NCBI RefSeq assembly: GCF_020085105.1
Contig: NC_058044.1
Location: 28,028,206-28,092,205, forward strand
DNA length: 64,000 bases
Origin: Siniperca chuatsi
Taxonomy: Eukaryota > Chordata > Actinopteri > Centrarchiformes > Sinipercidae
Direction of reading: 5' to 3'
Made by a program: the position numbers and the translations under genes. How positions within the stretch are numbered: the first letter of the stretch is position 1; each line of letters opens with the position of its first letter. This document shows positions 10,783-21,839 of this stretch, one piece after another. The notes beneath the pieces were generated by a model that did no database searches, had not been told where the DNA came from, and saw nothing but the letters and a program-made list of their open reading frames with translations.

Positions 10783-13700
10783 ATGAAGGACACACCGCTG
10801 TCTAACTGTGAGCGGGATTTCTTGCTTAAAGCCATCGAAGAGAAAAAGGTGAGCTGGTTTCTGAACATTGTGTCCACTTTATGTAACTTAACGTTACTGA
10901 CTTATAAAACTGATGCGGCGATTGATGTTCCACTAAAGGCAAACAATAGTGTTAGCATTTGGACAGTTACGACTAACTTACAATAACTAATACAGAATAA
11001 AGAATTGTTCTCTGTAAACATTCAATAACAGGAAGATGGACTGTTACCAGACACCACAGTTCACTAAAGTCAGTCTTCAGTAATTGTAAATGGAAAGGTG
11101 TCACAGTCTTAACGTGGAATTCGGCTTTAGGGGAAGTGTCGTCCATGTCCTCTGCATCCCATAGTAGTCCCCAAAAAGTGGTCTTTTTTTGTGGGACTGT
11201 TTCACCTGTCCTCTCCCTGCAGCGCCTGGATGGACGACAGACCTACGACTACAGAAAGATGAAGATCACATTTGGGACTGACTATGGATGCTGCTTTGTG
11301 GATTTGGGGAAAACCAGGTGAATCCATGGCCACTGCCAGATATGTGTAACGTCTTTGCTTTTCCTACCTGGTGACCCCATGACTGTTTAACCTTCCTCAT
11401 ACATATGGTATCTTAACACGCTAAAGTTCTATGGGAGGAACAATGCTTGTCTTCACAACATCAGTGTGTAAAGATGGACCTGTCAAAGGGTCCATGGGGT
11501 TGAGGAGGTTAAAGGGAAGAAAGCCTCTCAAACAAGGCATTGACATTGTGCTGAGTCGAAGTGACACTACCCATGTAATGCACCTAAATTCACATGGAAC
11601 ATTTTGTCTGTATTTTTTTGCGATAATGGAATATCAATGGGCTGCACTCTACAGGGTCATGGCTCAGGTGTCGTGTGAGCTGGTGGCTCCTAAAGAGAAT
11701 CGACCAAACGAGGGAATCCTGTTCTTTAACATCGAGCTGTCACCCATGGCCTCACCAGCATTTGAACAGGGCAGGTGAGGAAAAAAAAAAAACTACAGAG
11801 ATTATGTTTGTATGTTCTTTTCTACTAATACATCTGACAGATTATATGTTACACATTCCCTCTTGTTCACTGGTAACATTTCTCATCACATCATAAAATT
11901 TGATGAATGGAGTTAGGGGACATATTAGACCAGGACTGTTGTGTGCATGGTTCATTTAGTCAAACTGTTTGTGCAGAGAGTGTAAATGATCTGTGGGGGG
12001 GGGGTTCTTTCTCTCCAGACAGTCTGAGTTGTCAGTGAAGCTGAACAGACAGCTGGAGAGATGCTTGAGGAACTCCAAGTGCATTGATACTGAGTCCCTG
12101 TGTGTGGTGTCTGGAGAAAAGGTAAAACACACACACACACACACAAGACAAAACAGAAAAGAACCTGATCTAGTGTGATGATGATGATGATGATGATGGG
12201 TGTCTCTGTGTTCAGGTGTGGCAGATCAGAGTGGACGTTCACATGTTAAATCACGATGGGAACCTGATGGATGCTGCCAGCATTGCTGCTATCACCGCTC
12301 TGTGCCACTTCAGACGCCCTGATGTCGGCATCCAGGGAGAGGAAGTCACAGTGGTGAGTCAGCAGCAAACAGCAGGTGTTGTCTCCGCTTCGCTGAATTC
12401 TGCTGGGACATGGCTGATGCTCCATGACACTTACAGAGGATGTAATGTAGGAATTTCCCTGCTTTACTGCAAGTGACAACGGGTTAATCATTTATACTGT
12501 GCAATTTCAGTGTCAACATATCTTTTTTTATTGTCAAAACAAAAACACTTTACAGTTATGTTGCACCACAGATTTTATATTGTAACTCATGTCAGAACAG
12601 TTTAAATTTCTTTTATACTTTGTGTTGGTTGTAATTTTGTATTTATTCCTGTGCTCCCTTAGTACAGTCCAGAGGAGAGAGACCCTATTCCTCTGAGTAT
12701 CTACCACATGCCTATCAGTGTCAGCTTCTCCTTCTTCCAACAAGGGTAAGGCACCCATTTGAGTACAAGACAGAATCGTTTTCTGTGCAAAGTACCAAAA
12801 TGCTAAGATTTTTAATTTGAAGGGCACCCTGTTAATTCAACTGTATGGGCATTTTGGAGGATGTTGTTTGTGGTGCTGTTGAACTGTGTTGCATTAAACG
12901 GAGAGGTGTTTCCAGGGCTTAATTTGTGCTGGAAACACCTCCCAGATTGGATCGGCACCTCCTTTGTGTAATATCTGTTCTGTCATTCTTTTATTTCCCA
13001 CTGAAGTTACTCTTAAATCTCTTATTTTAGATGCGTTTTAAATCTGATTTTAACAAAAAGAGAGAGAGAGAGTAGTGTGAGTTTTGGGCACCTCACCTGA
13101 GCTAATGTTGCTGCGATTTGAATTAGGACACCCTCAGCAACATGGAGGAAACTGGTAAAATGTCAAGAAGACAATCAAATTTGATGAATTTCTTCAAGGT
13201 CAGTCGGACCCCGAGCAGACCAAAGCTGTTTCGGCGGATCAACAGGGTGCAGATAATAGCACTGAATTCTGGCAAGTGGTTTAATGCTTTTTGGTGTCTA
13301 AATATTTTGGCATATGATTACTGTAACCCCCGCAGCTAAGCAAGTGGGTGTTTTTGCTGGGAAATGGTGAAATGAGTCTGGCTACATTAGGAGGTGTGTG
13401 TGTGTGTGTGGGTGCGGCGCTGCCCATAGTACTGAAACTGAGCGGAGGAGATCGACAGACAGAACACGTCACTTAGGTCGGCTAACCTGCAATAAATATA
13501 TTTATTTATTTAAATCCCCCTCGCAGGTGGCATGTGTCACCCTCAAGCTCGGGTCCTGTACCGGAGGCCTCGGAGTTTGAGGGTTCTGCGCAGTATCTCA
13601 GCTGTTCTTAGGACTGCACTCTTCTGGACAGAGACTTCAGATGTTGTACCTGGAATCTGCTGGAGCGACTCTCCCAGTTTGGGGGTCGCAGCCCCCAGTG

Positions 13701-16163
13701 CTCCGAGTACCACTGGCACCACTGTTGCTTTTGCTCTCCACATCTTTTCTAGCTCCTCTGTCCCCCATTGGTATTTTTTTGAGCTCCTCGTGTTCCTTCT
13801 TCTTGATGTTGCTGCCGCTCGGGATTGCTACATCTATCACCACCGCCGTCTTCTGCAACACGATCTGTGGTTGGTTAGCCATCACCTTGTTTGTCAGTCT
13901 GGATCCGGAAGTCCCACAGGATCTTAGCTCAGCCATTCTCGACTACCTTAGGAGTCTTTGTTGTTTCATCCTGGGCACTCACTAGTCCTCGGCTTCCCTC
14001 GTTCCACTCAGTGTACAGTCTCAGGGTGCTGGATTTGGGGAGAAACCCTCCATGCATTGTGAGGAGCTTCCTTGTCTTGATATCAGTGGCCTCTATCTCC
14101 TCCTTTGGCCATTTTATTACACCGGCGGGGTATCTGACGACTGGCAGGGCGTATGTGTTGATGGCTCAGATCTTGTCCTTCCAAATCAGCTGACTTTTCA
14201 GGGCCTGCCTTACTCTGTGTAGGTATTTGGCTGTGGCTTCCTTGCTGCCTCCTCACGGTTTCCGTTTGCCTGCGTGATCCCAAGGTATTCTGTCCCGAAC
14301 GTCTATAATGTTGCCTTCTGGTAGTTCAACCCCCTCGGTTCTGATAATTTTCCCTCTTTGTGATACCATCCGACTGCACTTGTCCAGTCTGAATGACATT
14401 CCGATGTCGTTGCTGTAGATCCTGGTAGTGTGGATCAGTGAGTCGATGTCTCGCTCATTCCTGGCATACAGCTTGATGTCCTCCATGTAGAGGAGGTGAC
14501 TGATGGTTGCTCCACTTTGGAACCTGTATCCGTAGCCACCCTTTGTGATGATCTGGCTGAGGGGGTTCAGGTTCAATTTATTTATTGCAGGACAGTATTA
14601 AACTGCATTAGTTGTAGCGAAGGTGTGCCTAATAAACTGGCAACTGAGTGTATATTAAAACTCACGAATAAAAACAAATAGTTCTTCTTCTATACTTCCT
14701 GTTTGCTCTGCAGAACCTATCTGCTGGTGGACCCCTGTGAGCGGGAGGAGCGGGTGATGGACGGCTTGCTGATGATCGCCATGAACAAACACAGAGAAAT
14801 CTGCTCCATCCAGTCCAGTGGGGGCATCATGTTGCTTAAAGAGCAGGTGAAAATAATATTGAGCTGTTGTCTTAGTTTTGTAGCCATAAATATCAATTAC
14901 CTTTAAAAATATTATCACTTACTTCACTGTAGAGCTTCACAATCATCCATGTTTGCTTGGAGAGCTGCTTTCCAAAACACTCACAGGTTGAATATAACCA
15001 CTATTATCAGTGTAGTTATCCTGTAGGAAAACATGAACACGAGTGAAGTAACAAAAAAAAAACAACGTATTCGTATGAGAAAACGTTTAGCACCATTTTT
15101 TTTTGTGTGTGTTGTTGAAGGTTATGAGATGCAGTAAAATAGCCAGCGTTAAAGTGTCTGAAATCACAGAACTCATCAGCAAAGCCCTGGAGAATGACAA
15201 GAAAGCAAGGTGAGCAGCAACATCACATTACCACACCTCTGTATTAAACTGTGGAAGTGGACATATTTACCACAATTGTAACTCCAGGTGTTGTCGTTAG
15301 AGGATATATAAGAACTCTGTATTTTTCCATTTTCCAGGAAGGCGGGTGGCAGGTGTGGTTTTGCAGAGTCTATGCCTCAGGAGCGAATCACAGCACTGAA
15401 AATGGACGAGACTCCAGTGGAGATGACAGATGTGACAGACAGAGCCGATGACATCGTCCGGAAAGCCGAGGCCCCACCTCAGACGTATCCTTTACTGAGC
15501 CTGAATAACAGCTTCTACCAAGAGAATGTCTTTGTCACTTTGCGATATTATATACACTGTGGCTCCTTAACAATACATACCAGGGTGCCGTCCCCAGTGG
15601 TCCCCGTCCCAGGTGTGGGTCAGGTAGGGCAGGGGCTGCAGAACACCTGGGGACTGGAGGAGGATGATGAAGAGGAAGAGGAGGAAAATGACAACAGTGG
15701 TGAAGAACAGGAGGAAAAAGTAACAAAGATGGAAGAGGAAAAGGAGGAGATCAGAGGAGGTTATTTTTTTAAATCTTAATTTCAAGTAAAAGTTATATAG
15801 GTAAGATGTGTGTTTCTAAAGAGAAAGGGCATCAACACACATAAAAGTTGTTTTAAAGAAAAAAAGCAAAATAAAATTTCTGACAGAAATGATACAATAG
15901 GCAGGAATCAGATGTCAAACCAACACGCTGACAGGCCCAAACATATTTAAATTTCATCTAACTTTAGGTAATAAATGATGATTCTGTGAGTATGTTTTCT
16001 TTTGAATAACTTGAAAAATTGGGGAATTTGTTTTGACTTGCAGGAGATGTGGTTGAGATATCTGACAGTGAAGAGGAGGAAGTGGTCATACTTCATCCGG
16101 AAACACCAAACAAAGCTCCTAAGTAGGTGCACCAGTTGTGTTTATATATACACCAGTTGTTAT

Positions 16164-16243
<80 letters not shown>

Positions 16244-16359
16244 CGTATGCACACTTTACACAAGGATTAATAGGTTGATCTTTTTTTCTTGCTCTCAGAA
16301 ATACAGGACCCAGTTCCCACCAGAAGAGGGCGACAACATCAAAGAAAAGACAGAAATAA
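10783..16359 (+). CDS. exosc9: Exosome component 9 (RRP45), complete, 12 coding exons, 429 aa
   Basis: This is a non-catalytic RNase PH-like subunit of the hexameric ring of the RNA exosome, acting in 3'-5' RNA processing and decay. Exons: 10783-10848, 11223-11317, 11655-11774, 12019-12121, 12216-12353, 12663-12745, 14714-14846, 15121-15209, 15338-15484, 15584-15759, 16044-16122, 16299-16359 (TAA). All junctions are GT/AG and phases close to 1290 nt. The protein opens MKDTPLSNCERDFLL, then RLDGRQTYDYRKMKITFGTD (RNase PH domain 1), NSKCIDTESLCVV, VWQIRVDVHMLNHDGN, EREERVMDGLL and QSSGGIMLLKEQ (domain 2). An acidic tail with VVEISDSEEEEVVIL follows, a SUMO-interaction-type motif, and then a basic end. 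Human EXOSC9 is 439 aa with the same exon count. The first ATG matches the conserved N-terminus. Intron 6 holds transposon fragments, intron 9 is a stop-free 99 nt, and intron 11 holds a long TA repeat. No disabling change is seen. Confidence 0.96.
12127..12199 (+). repeat. CA and GAT microsatellites in exosc9 intron 4
   Basis: An (AC)n run at 12127-12145 starts a few bases after the donor at 12122. A (GAT)n run at about 12176-12199 lies just before the next acceptor. The intron is only 94 nt, so most of it is simple repeat. Confidence 0.85.
12910..13340 (+). mobile_element. Fragment of a hAT-type transposon, transposase N-terminus only
   Basis: A start resembling a hAT terminus (CAGGGCTTAATTTGTGCTGG, near 12914) is followed at 13142 by a short frame. 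It begins MEETGKMSRRQSNLMNFFKV, and the RRQSxLxxFFK pattern is of the type found at the N-terminus of ZMYM-like hAT transposases and their domesticated relatives. The frame then decays and no catalytic region is present. The assignment is by pattern only. Confidence 0.4.
13510..14580 (-). mobile_element. 3' part of a non-LTR retrotransposon with a restriction-like endonuclease (R2-type), frameshifted
   Basis: On the minus strand, 14576-14253 encodes part of a reverse transcriptase (SHLLYMEDIKLYARNERDID, GMSFRLDKCSRMV). Here the active-site aspartate pair reads MED. Further on, 13936-13637 encodes KTAVVIDVAIPSGSNIKKKE followed by a Glu/Lys-rich stretch. In another frame, 13743-13543 encodes VVPVVLGALG and LQQIPGTTSE. 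VIDVAIP followed by EHEELKK matches the pattern of the C-terminal endonuclease of R2/R4-type LINEs as I know it. Frameshifts and stops show it is dead. It lies antisense in exosc9 intron 6. Confidence 0.7.
16170..16241. repeat. (TA)36 microsatellite in exosc9 intron 11
   Basis: About 72 bp of uninterrupted TA lie between the exons ending at 16122 and starting at 16299. The tract is 57 bp upstream of the last acceptor. It is self-complementary and likely to vary in length or be assembled imprecisely. Confidence 0.95.
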
Positions 16360-16856
16360 TGAAAGAAGTGTTGGATTCTTACTCTGAGAACGTGAAGTTT
16401 CCTTATTGTTTGTAGCCATTTGGATCGATATAAAAACAGACTGTGCTAACAGATGTCTAGAAAATTATTTTTTACATAATTTTTTTTTATTAAAAATGAA
16501 AGGATGTAAAAGCGTTTCATAAGTATGATTAAAAATTAATATTCTCAACCATCGTGGGGTGTTTAACTTTTTACATTTCGGTTACGTTTGCAAAGTGGCA
16601 TATTTTGCAAGGAAATATGTGATCTGTGGTGCTGATTATGAATCGAAGTAAGAAAGAAAATATATAAGCAATCACAGTTAACTGAAAATAGGACAAGTAT
16701 GCTGAGATTGTTTTTCTTTTTTATGGTGCCAGAAAGCACAAGTTGTGGCTACAACTACATGTAATGCAGTATGTCACTGCCGTTCATTTTGTAAAACGCA
16801 TAAGGACGTTAAACATGCAGGTGAAATTATCTGGCGAAGTCGGCGCGGTAAAACAC

Positions 16857-16928
16857 AGGTTCCACCGAGATTTGAACTCGGATCGCTGGATTCAGAGTCC
16901 AGAGTGCTAACCATTACACCATGGAACC
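16857..16928 (-). tRNA. tRNA-Gln (anticodon CTG)
   Basis: The minus strand reads GGTTCCATGGTGTAATGGTT, then an anticodon loop with CTG in ACTCTGAATCC, a T arm GTTCAAATC and a 3' end GGTGGAACC plus discriminator T. Acceptor and T stems pair fully. The length is 72 nt with no intron. A TTTT run a few bases downstream can end Pol III transcription. It matches the vertebrate tRNA-Gln-CTG sequence I know. It lies convergent to exosc9. Confidence 0.95.
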
Positions 16929-17199
16929 ACCGTTAAAGCCTTATGAGACTTTTTTACTTATCTGAGTATAATCGACTCAAGCAAAGACAACATGCATTAG
17001 TAGGGCTGTTGCACGTGTAACTACTGAGACTATAAAAATGATTGTGTTCCTTAAGGAGAAAGATATTAACCATTTTTTGTAAACGGTTATTGTACCCGCT
17101 ATCTTTAACCACGTTAGCAAGAATGAAAGTAATTAAATTAAACGTAAATGCTGTAAATCAGTAGCTACGGGAATAATCGAACACCAAACAAAACTCAAT

Positions 17200-17273
17200 T
17201 GGCCCGTACGGGGATCGAACCCGCGACCTTGGCGTTATTAGCACCACGCTCTAACCAACTGAGCTAACCGGCC
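17200..17273 (-). tRNA. tRNA-Ile (anticodon AAT)
   Basis: The minus strand begins GGCCGGTTAGCTCAGTTGGT, with the anticodon in TGCTAATAACG, T arm GGTTCGATCCC and 3' end GTACGGGCCA. A box and B box are intact, the acceptor stem pairs and the length is 74 nt. TTTT follows 10-15 nt downstream. It lies 0.27 kb from tRNA-Gln in the same orientation, so the two may be a small cluster. Confidence 0.95.
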
Positions 17274-17554
17274 ACAAGCTCGGATTAGGCCTACACCCTT
17301 CACATAGTATTATATTAACCACACTGTTTAATGAAAACTATAAAGCCACTTCAACGACACAGAAAAAAGGCAGAGAAAATGGTAAAGAATCCTCTGACCT
17401 AAGTTTCTGCTCCTCCAGTCTCTTACTGCAAGGCCTTATCTTCCAAACATCGCTAATATAAAACTATTTAGCATTAGCAGTCTTTAATTAGCAGCTTTGT
17501 ATGCTTACCTTATAAAGGTAAAATGGGTTGTAAACGGTGTTGCATGTGATTGTG

Positions 17555-17807
17555 AATGTAGAGAGACATCGTAGAAAAGGTTTCAGTCGTAGTCATCTGG
17601 ACACTGTTTTCAGAATCAAGACGTTTCGGCTCCCCTCCGGAAGTCATTCTCAATTGTGAAAATGGTCTGAGAATTGAGAATGACTTCCGGAGGGGAGCGA
17701 AACGTCTTGATTCTGAAAACAGTGTCCAGATGACTACGACTGAAACCTTTTCTACGATGGAACACTCCTGGACGAATGAGGGACTACACCGTAATGTAGA
17801 GAGACAT
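17555..17807. mobile_element. Palindromic insertion, probably Penelope-like, flanked by 15-bp direct repeats
   Basis: AATGTAGAGAGACAT occurs exactly at 17555-17569 and 17793-17807. Between them lies an inverted repeat, left arm 17567-17655 and right arm 17672-17759, which differ only by one extra G in the left arm around a 16-nt loop. The right arm continues into a unique 3' part (to 17792) with GAACACTCCTGGACGAATGA. The CGAAACGTCTT motif and this tail resemble Penelope-like retroelements of fish. No protein is encoded. The direct repeats are best read as a target-site duplication. Confidence 0.75.
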
Positions 17808-17809
17808 TC

Positions 17810-20800
17810 ACACCCCCCCGTTCTCACAACACTACATATATGAGTCTGGACAGACATGGATATAAACTGCAACTTGACTGACCTGCAGGGTTTGCATACT
17901 AATATTCCGGGTGATGTATTTAATATAAAGGTATACAAAACAACATGTGAATTTGGTGCGCAAACTCCTAAAGTTTCTTGTCCTGGCTAGACTGACTGTT
18001 CACACCAGTGTATCATCGACAAACATCTCAGCTCTACCAGGGCAAGTCTTATACACAGAGGTGTGTTAGAGTGTGCGTAAATACGTACGTGACAGTGTGT
18101 GTGTGTGTGTGGCTGTGTGCAGAGGAGTGGCACCACAGTTTTCTATAGTGTGGAGTGAAGTGCTCAGAAATCTGATACTAAAACTCACGACTGATGCAAA
18201 TCCACACTATACCCAAATTAAATATGTATGTGCATACGTTGCTTTAAACGAGAGAAGGATGCGGCTACTGTGTGACTCCTACTAGGCTGGTGTAACATAA
18301 ATGTGTCATCATTTGTGCATGTGTTTTGGTTTTTTTTTCGATATGAATGCGTTCTCTGGCTTGTGCACATGTTCAGAGTTGCACTCAGCTCAGAACTTGT
18401 TATGATGCCTCAGTACATGGCAATGAGGAAGCTACATACCCTCACTCAGCCACACCTCTGCCTTTGCTTCAGATTTTGTGGGAGCCATATCAAGCACACT
18501 TTATGTATCTGTTAAGAGGGGGCTTTTAACCGATACACATGACTAACTGCTATGTAATACTGCCTAATTCGTTCTCATAAAGTGCTGTGTGACTGTGTAA
18601 CCCTGCCTCTGAATCCCTCTCCTTCCCCAAGACCTCAGGACTTCAGCAAATGATTGCTTATCTTTTTTTTCTTCTGTCTTTTCCTTGTGGTTAGCTGATA
18701 AAAGTATAGCAAATGCAGCTGTACTTGCGTCACGCAGGCACACACACACGTGCAGCTTGGTAGTTAGTGGAAAAGTACTGGACAAAGCAGAGACTGTGAC
18801 TGCACACAACCCTCATCGTTGCCATCAACAGTCCGACACACAAAGCCATGGTTGGCCTACTCAGTGCATTCAATGACACACTGTGTCAGATCAAACTCTT
18901 TATCTGACCACTCAGTGCATAATCAGTGTTGCTATTACAGCCATAACAGCCACTACAGTGCATAATTTATCACTACATTGGGCTTGCGCGCTGTAAGGGG
19001 TTAAGGCTGTGGTTAACACAGCTAGATTTATACTGGGGGATCACAGGGTACCGTATATCTTTAGACAAGTTTCTTTTGTTTCTTTTGAGTGTGCACAAGT
19101 GCATATACAAAACAAATACAAGGTATAATATGTAGCTTTTCTGCATAGACCTGTGTTATATATTTTATCCCAAATGTTTCCAACAATTTTCAAACCTAGA
19201 GAAATCTGTAATTTTAATCAAGGTAACGGTGCGTTTCATTTGGTCACCTGTCAATGGCGTCATATCCCCTCTGCGCTTGTGTCAGCATCGTGGTTGTCTG
19301 CCGGAGGCTGTCATAAACTGACTTTTTATTATTTATTTATATATTTTAAACCAAATTTTTACAATACACTTTTTAGATCTTGGTCATTTTCAACTATATA
19401 TGTACCTACTGTAACTACTGTCACGTCACGTCTTTTTTGCTGAAGGGAAGAGATGATTCTGACTTCCTGCCTTAACCCGTTTACATACAATATGTTTTTT
19501 AGTGTACAGTTTAAAGGATCCTTCCAGGGGTTTTGCATGTTTTTGGCATTTTATACTACTGTAGTATTGGTACTAAGTGGCTGCAACAACAGCCCAGTAT
19601 CCTAGGAATTACATTTATGTTAAGTAGATCATGCAGGAGACTGGAATTTGCATTCTGTCGCAGACCTGCAATTATCATTCGCCCTTTCAGTAACCACCAC
19701 AAGCTTTCCCTAAACATAACCATAGTTGGCAAATATTGGCATTGAAACGTAATCCAGTGTTTTGCAGAATCTACTATCTCGACATTCTTGTCTGGTGATT
19801 GGGTTGATCCCACATGACAAGACAAATGTTAGGTAGTCATGTGGTCTGATCTGGTTTTTATCTGTAGAGAATATGTGATTTTTAGTAAATCAACAAAAAC
19901 TTGCAAAAACACATGACAGTGATGCAATCCATCATGTGAATGCATAAGTGTGAGTGAATACCACGACATTTCAAGACAGAAACTGTCAGAGTGACTAAGA
20001 CTAATAAGGGCTGGTTTGGGATGGTTTCCAAAAGGGGAGATGGCATTGGTGTGTTTCTCTCCTGTCCGGGGGAAGAAGTCCTGACTCTGGCTTCAAGACT
20101 TGGATTCCGGTTCTCAAATGACCAGGGTGGGTGACATTTCAGACCAGCTGCTGAAAACCAGTTAACAGGGATACAGGGACATCCTGTCAGATTAATAACA
20201 ACATTAATAACTTACCCTCCAGTGTGGGTTAATTTAGCTAACATTATACATTTAGAAACATGTCCAGTCCAGTCCATCTTTTTTTCTATTCATTATTTTT
20301 ATGATTTAGAGTTTGATTTAAAGTTCTACTCAAACCCTAACCTGAACTGTACCTGGAAAGAATATTTGAATGTGGTGTGTGCGTTTTTCAGGGAAACTGG
20401 GAACTGCTATAATTAAGAGCAACAGTATCCTTTGCTTTGAATCATGAGCTCCTCCTTTCTAATAGAGTGTTATAAATAGAGAATGAAGTAAGAGCATGGT
20501 ACTTGTTTTAACAAGCAATCACTTTTTATATATTTTATTTAACATGAAAAAAGTTTGCTCCCCAGGGTTTTCATGAACCCTCTTTTTCATTAAGTCAGAG
20601 GCACCTTTTAAAATAAAGGTTTATCTTTAACACCAAAATACATCAACAACATCACACTGATCAATCAAAGATCTCACTTTAGCAATTCTTTGCTGAAGAA
20701 AGCAGTAACAACCCTCAGTTCACTTTTTTTATTTGTCTGAAAACTGGACCATGGTCCTATGGTCTTTTTCCTTAGAGTTTTACAGGGAACAATGTTGGAC

Positions 20801-21240
20801 AGGCTGAATAAGACTGACACACAAGGGAAGAACCCAATATCCACCCAACAGAGTGAGTAGCAAGCTCAGCCTTTCAGACAGTTTCATTAAACTTTCCAGT
20901 CCTTAACAAAGTCATGTAGGCGATGCATGACCAAGCCACTCAACATAGTGGGTTGTTTGGCCCCAAGCTCAAATGTCTTCTAAGTGGGAAACTGTTGGAC
21001 CAGAAGTGATAAAACGAAACTCTGTCATGTGAGAGCATTTGCACTTAAGCAGTCTGTATTAATAGTTCTGTTTGGGGTGTTGATGGCCACCAGTCAAAGT
21101 GCTGGTCTTCGTGATAGTGGGGGGTAATACATGGCTTTACATGAGGTTCCTAGTGAATCTAACATGATGGGACTGTTGCTGTTTAACACGAGTATGTCGT
21201 CTGTCTCTTAATCCAAACTGCTCTTTTCTCAACGCCTACA
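17810..21240. other. Intergenic, no gene seen
   Basis: Only short ORFs without homology, a GT-rich microsatellite near 18094 and AT-rich sequence were found. The strongest open frames are under 100 codons and have no splice context or conserved motif. Confidence 0.6.
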
Positions 21241-21254
21241 GTTTAATGTACTGC

Positions 21255-21835
21255 TGCAGTTTATTACCTCCGCCAAAGAGGTTATGTTTTTGGTGCCGTT
21301 TGTCTGTTTGTCTGTCAGCAGGAAAAACTACTGGCTCGATTTTCTTGAAACTTGGTGGAAGAGTGTGGCATTGGCCAAGGAAGAACCCATTAAATTTTGG
21401 AGCAGATCTGAAACACAGGGCGGATACACTAATTATTTTTCACTTTCGTTAACATTGCAAGATAGGCCAATTGCAACACCAGTGTCTATGATAAAATTAA
21501 CTGAATTTGTTGCGCATGCACGAACCCGTCGTAATAAAAGTGAATGATGTGCCGCGACTAAAACATACATCAAAACATAACAGCCACCTCAAACATCACT
21601 GTAGAAACAAATGCATGTGATTTTTTCGGATTAATCTGGAATTACAGATTTTCCAACCTGCGCAAAGTACATGATAAATGCGCAGCTGAGATGATAAGGC
21701 TTCAGCTAGACACAACCATTCTAATAGTTTTGGAAATATATCCAGACATAGTGGTTGCGCTTTGCAGATTTGCATATATTAGATTGGACTATTGGCCTTG
21801 GCAGAGGTCTGTGCTCTTCGAGTGCACTTCTAGTT
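21255..21835 (+). mobile_element. Non-autonomous DNA transposon common in fish (TTACCTCCGCCAA family)
   Basis: It starts TTACCTCCGCCAAAGAGGTT and ends GGCAGAGGTCTGTGCTCTTC followed by CTTCTAGTT. ACCTCCGCCAAAG at the left pairs with ACCTCTGCCAAGG from the right as a short inverted repeat. The internal GTTTGTCTGTTTGTCTGTCA and AAACTTGGTGGAAGAG are recurrent in fish genomes. The 87-residue frame inside is part of the repeat and not a gene. A right-end remnant of the same family lies at 53726-53776. Confidence 0.7.
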
Positions 21836-21839
21836 CTTA

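Noticed and set aside
13532-14193. Plus-strand frames of 100-131 codons in exosc9 intron 6
   Set aside because: The opposite strand encodes recognisable RT and endonuclease pieces of a LINE, so these are antisense shadows.
15535-15785. Minus-strand hydrophobic frames opposite the exosc9 acidic exon
   Set aside because: They are the complement of GAA/GAG-rich coding sequence. The plus-strand reading is fully supported by phase and homology.
17510-17938. 142-codon minus-strand frame
   Set aside because: It runs straight through the palindromic insertion and both target duplications, so it is a composite without coding history.
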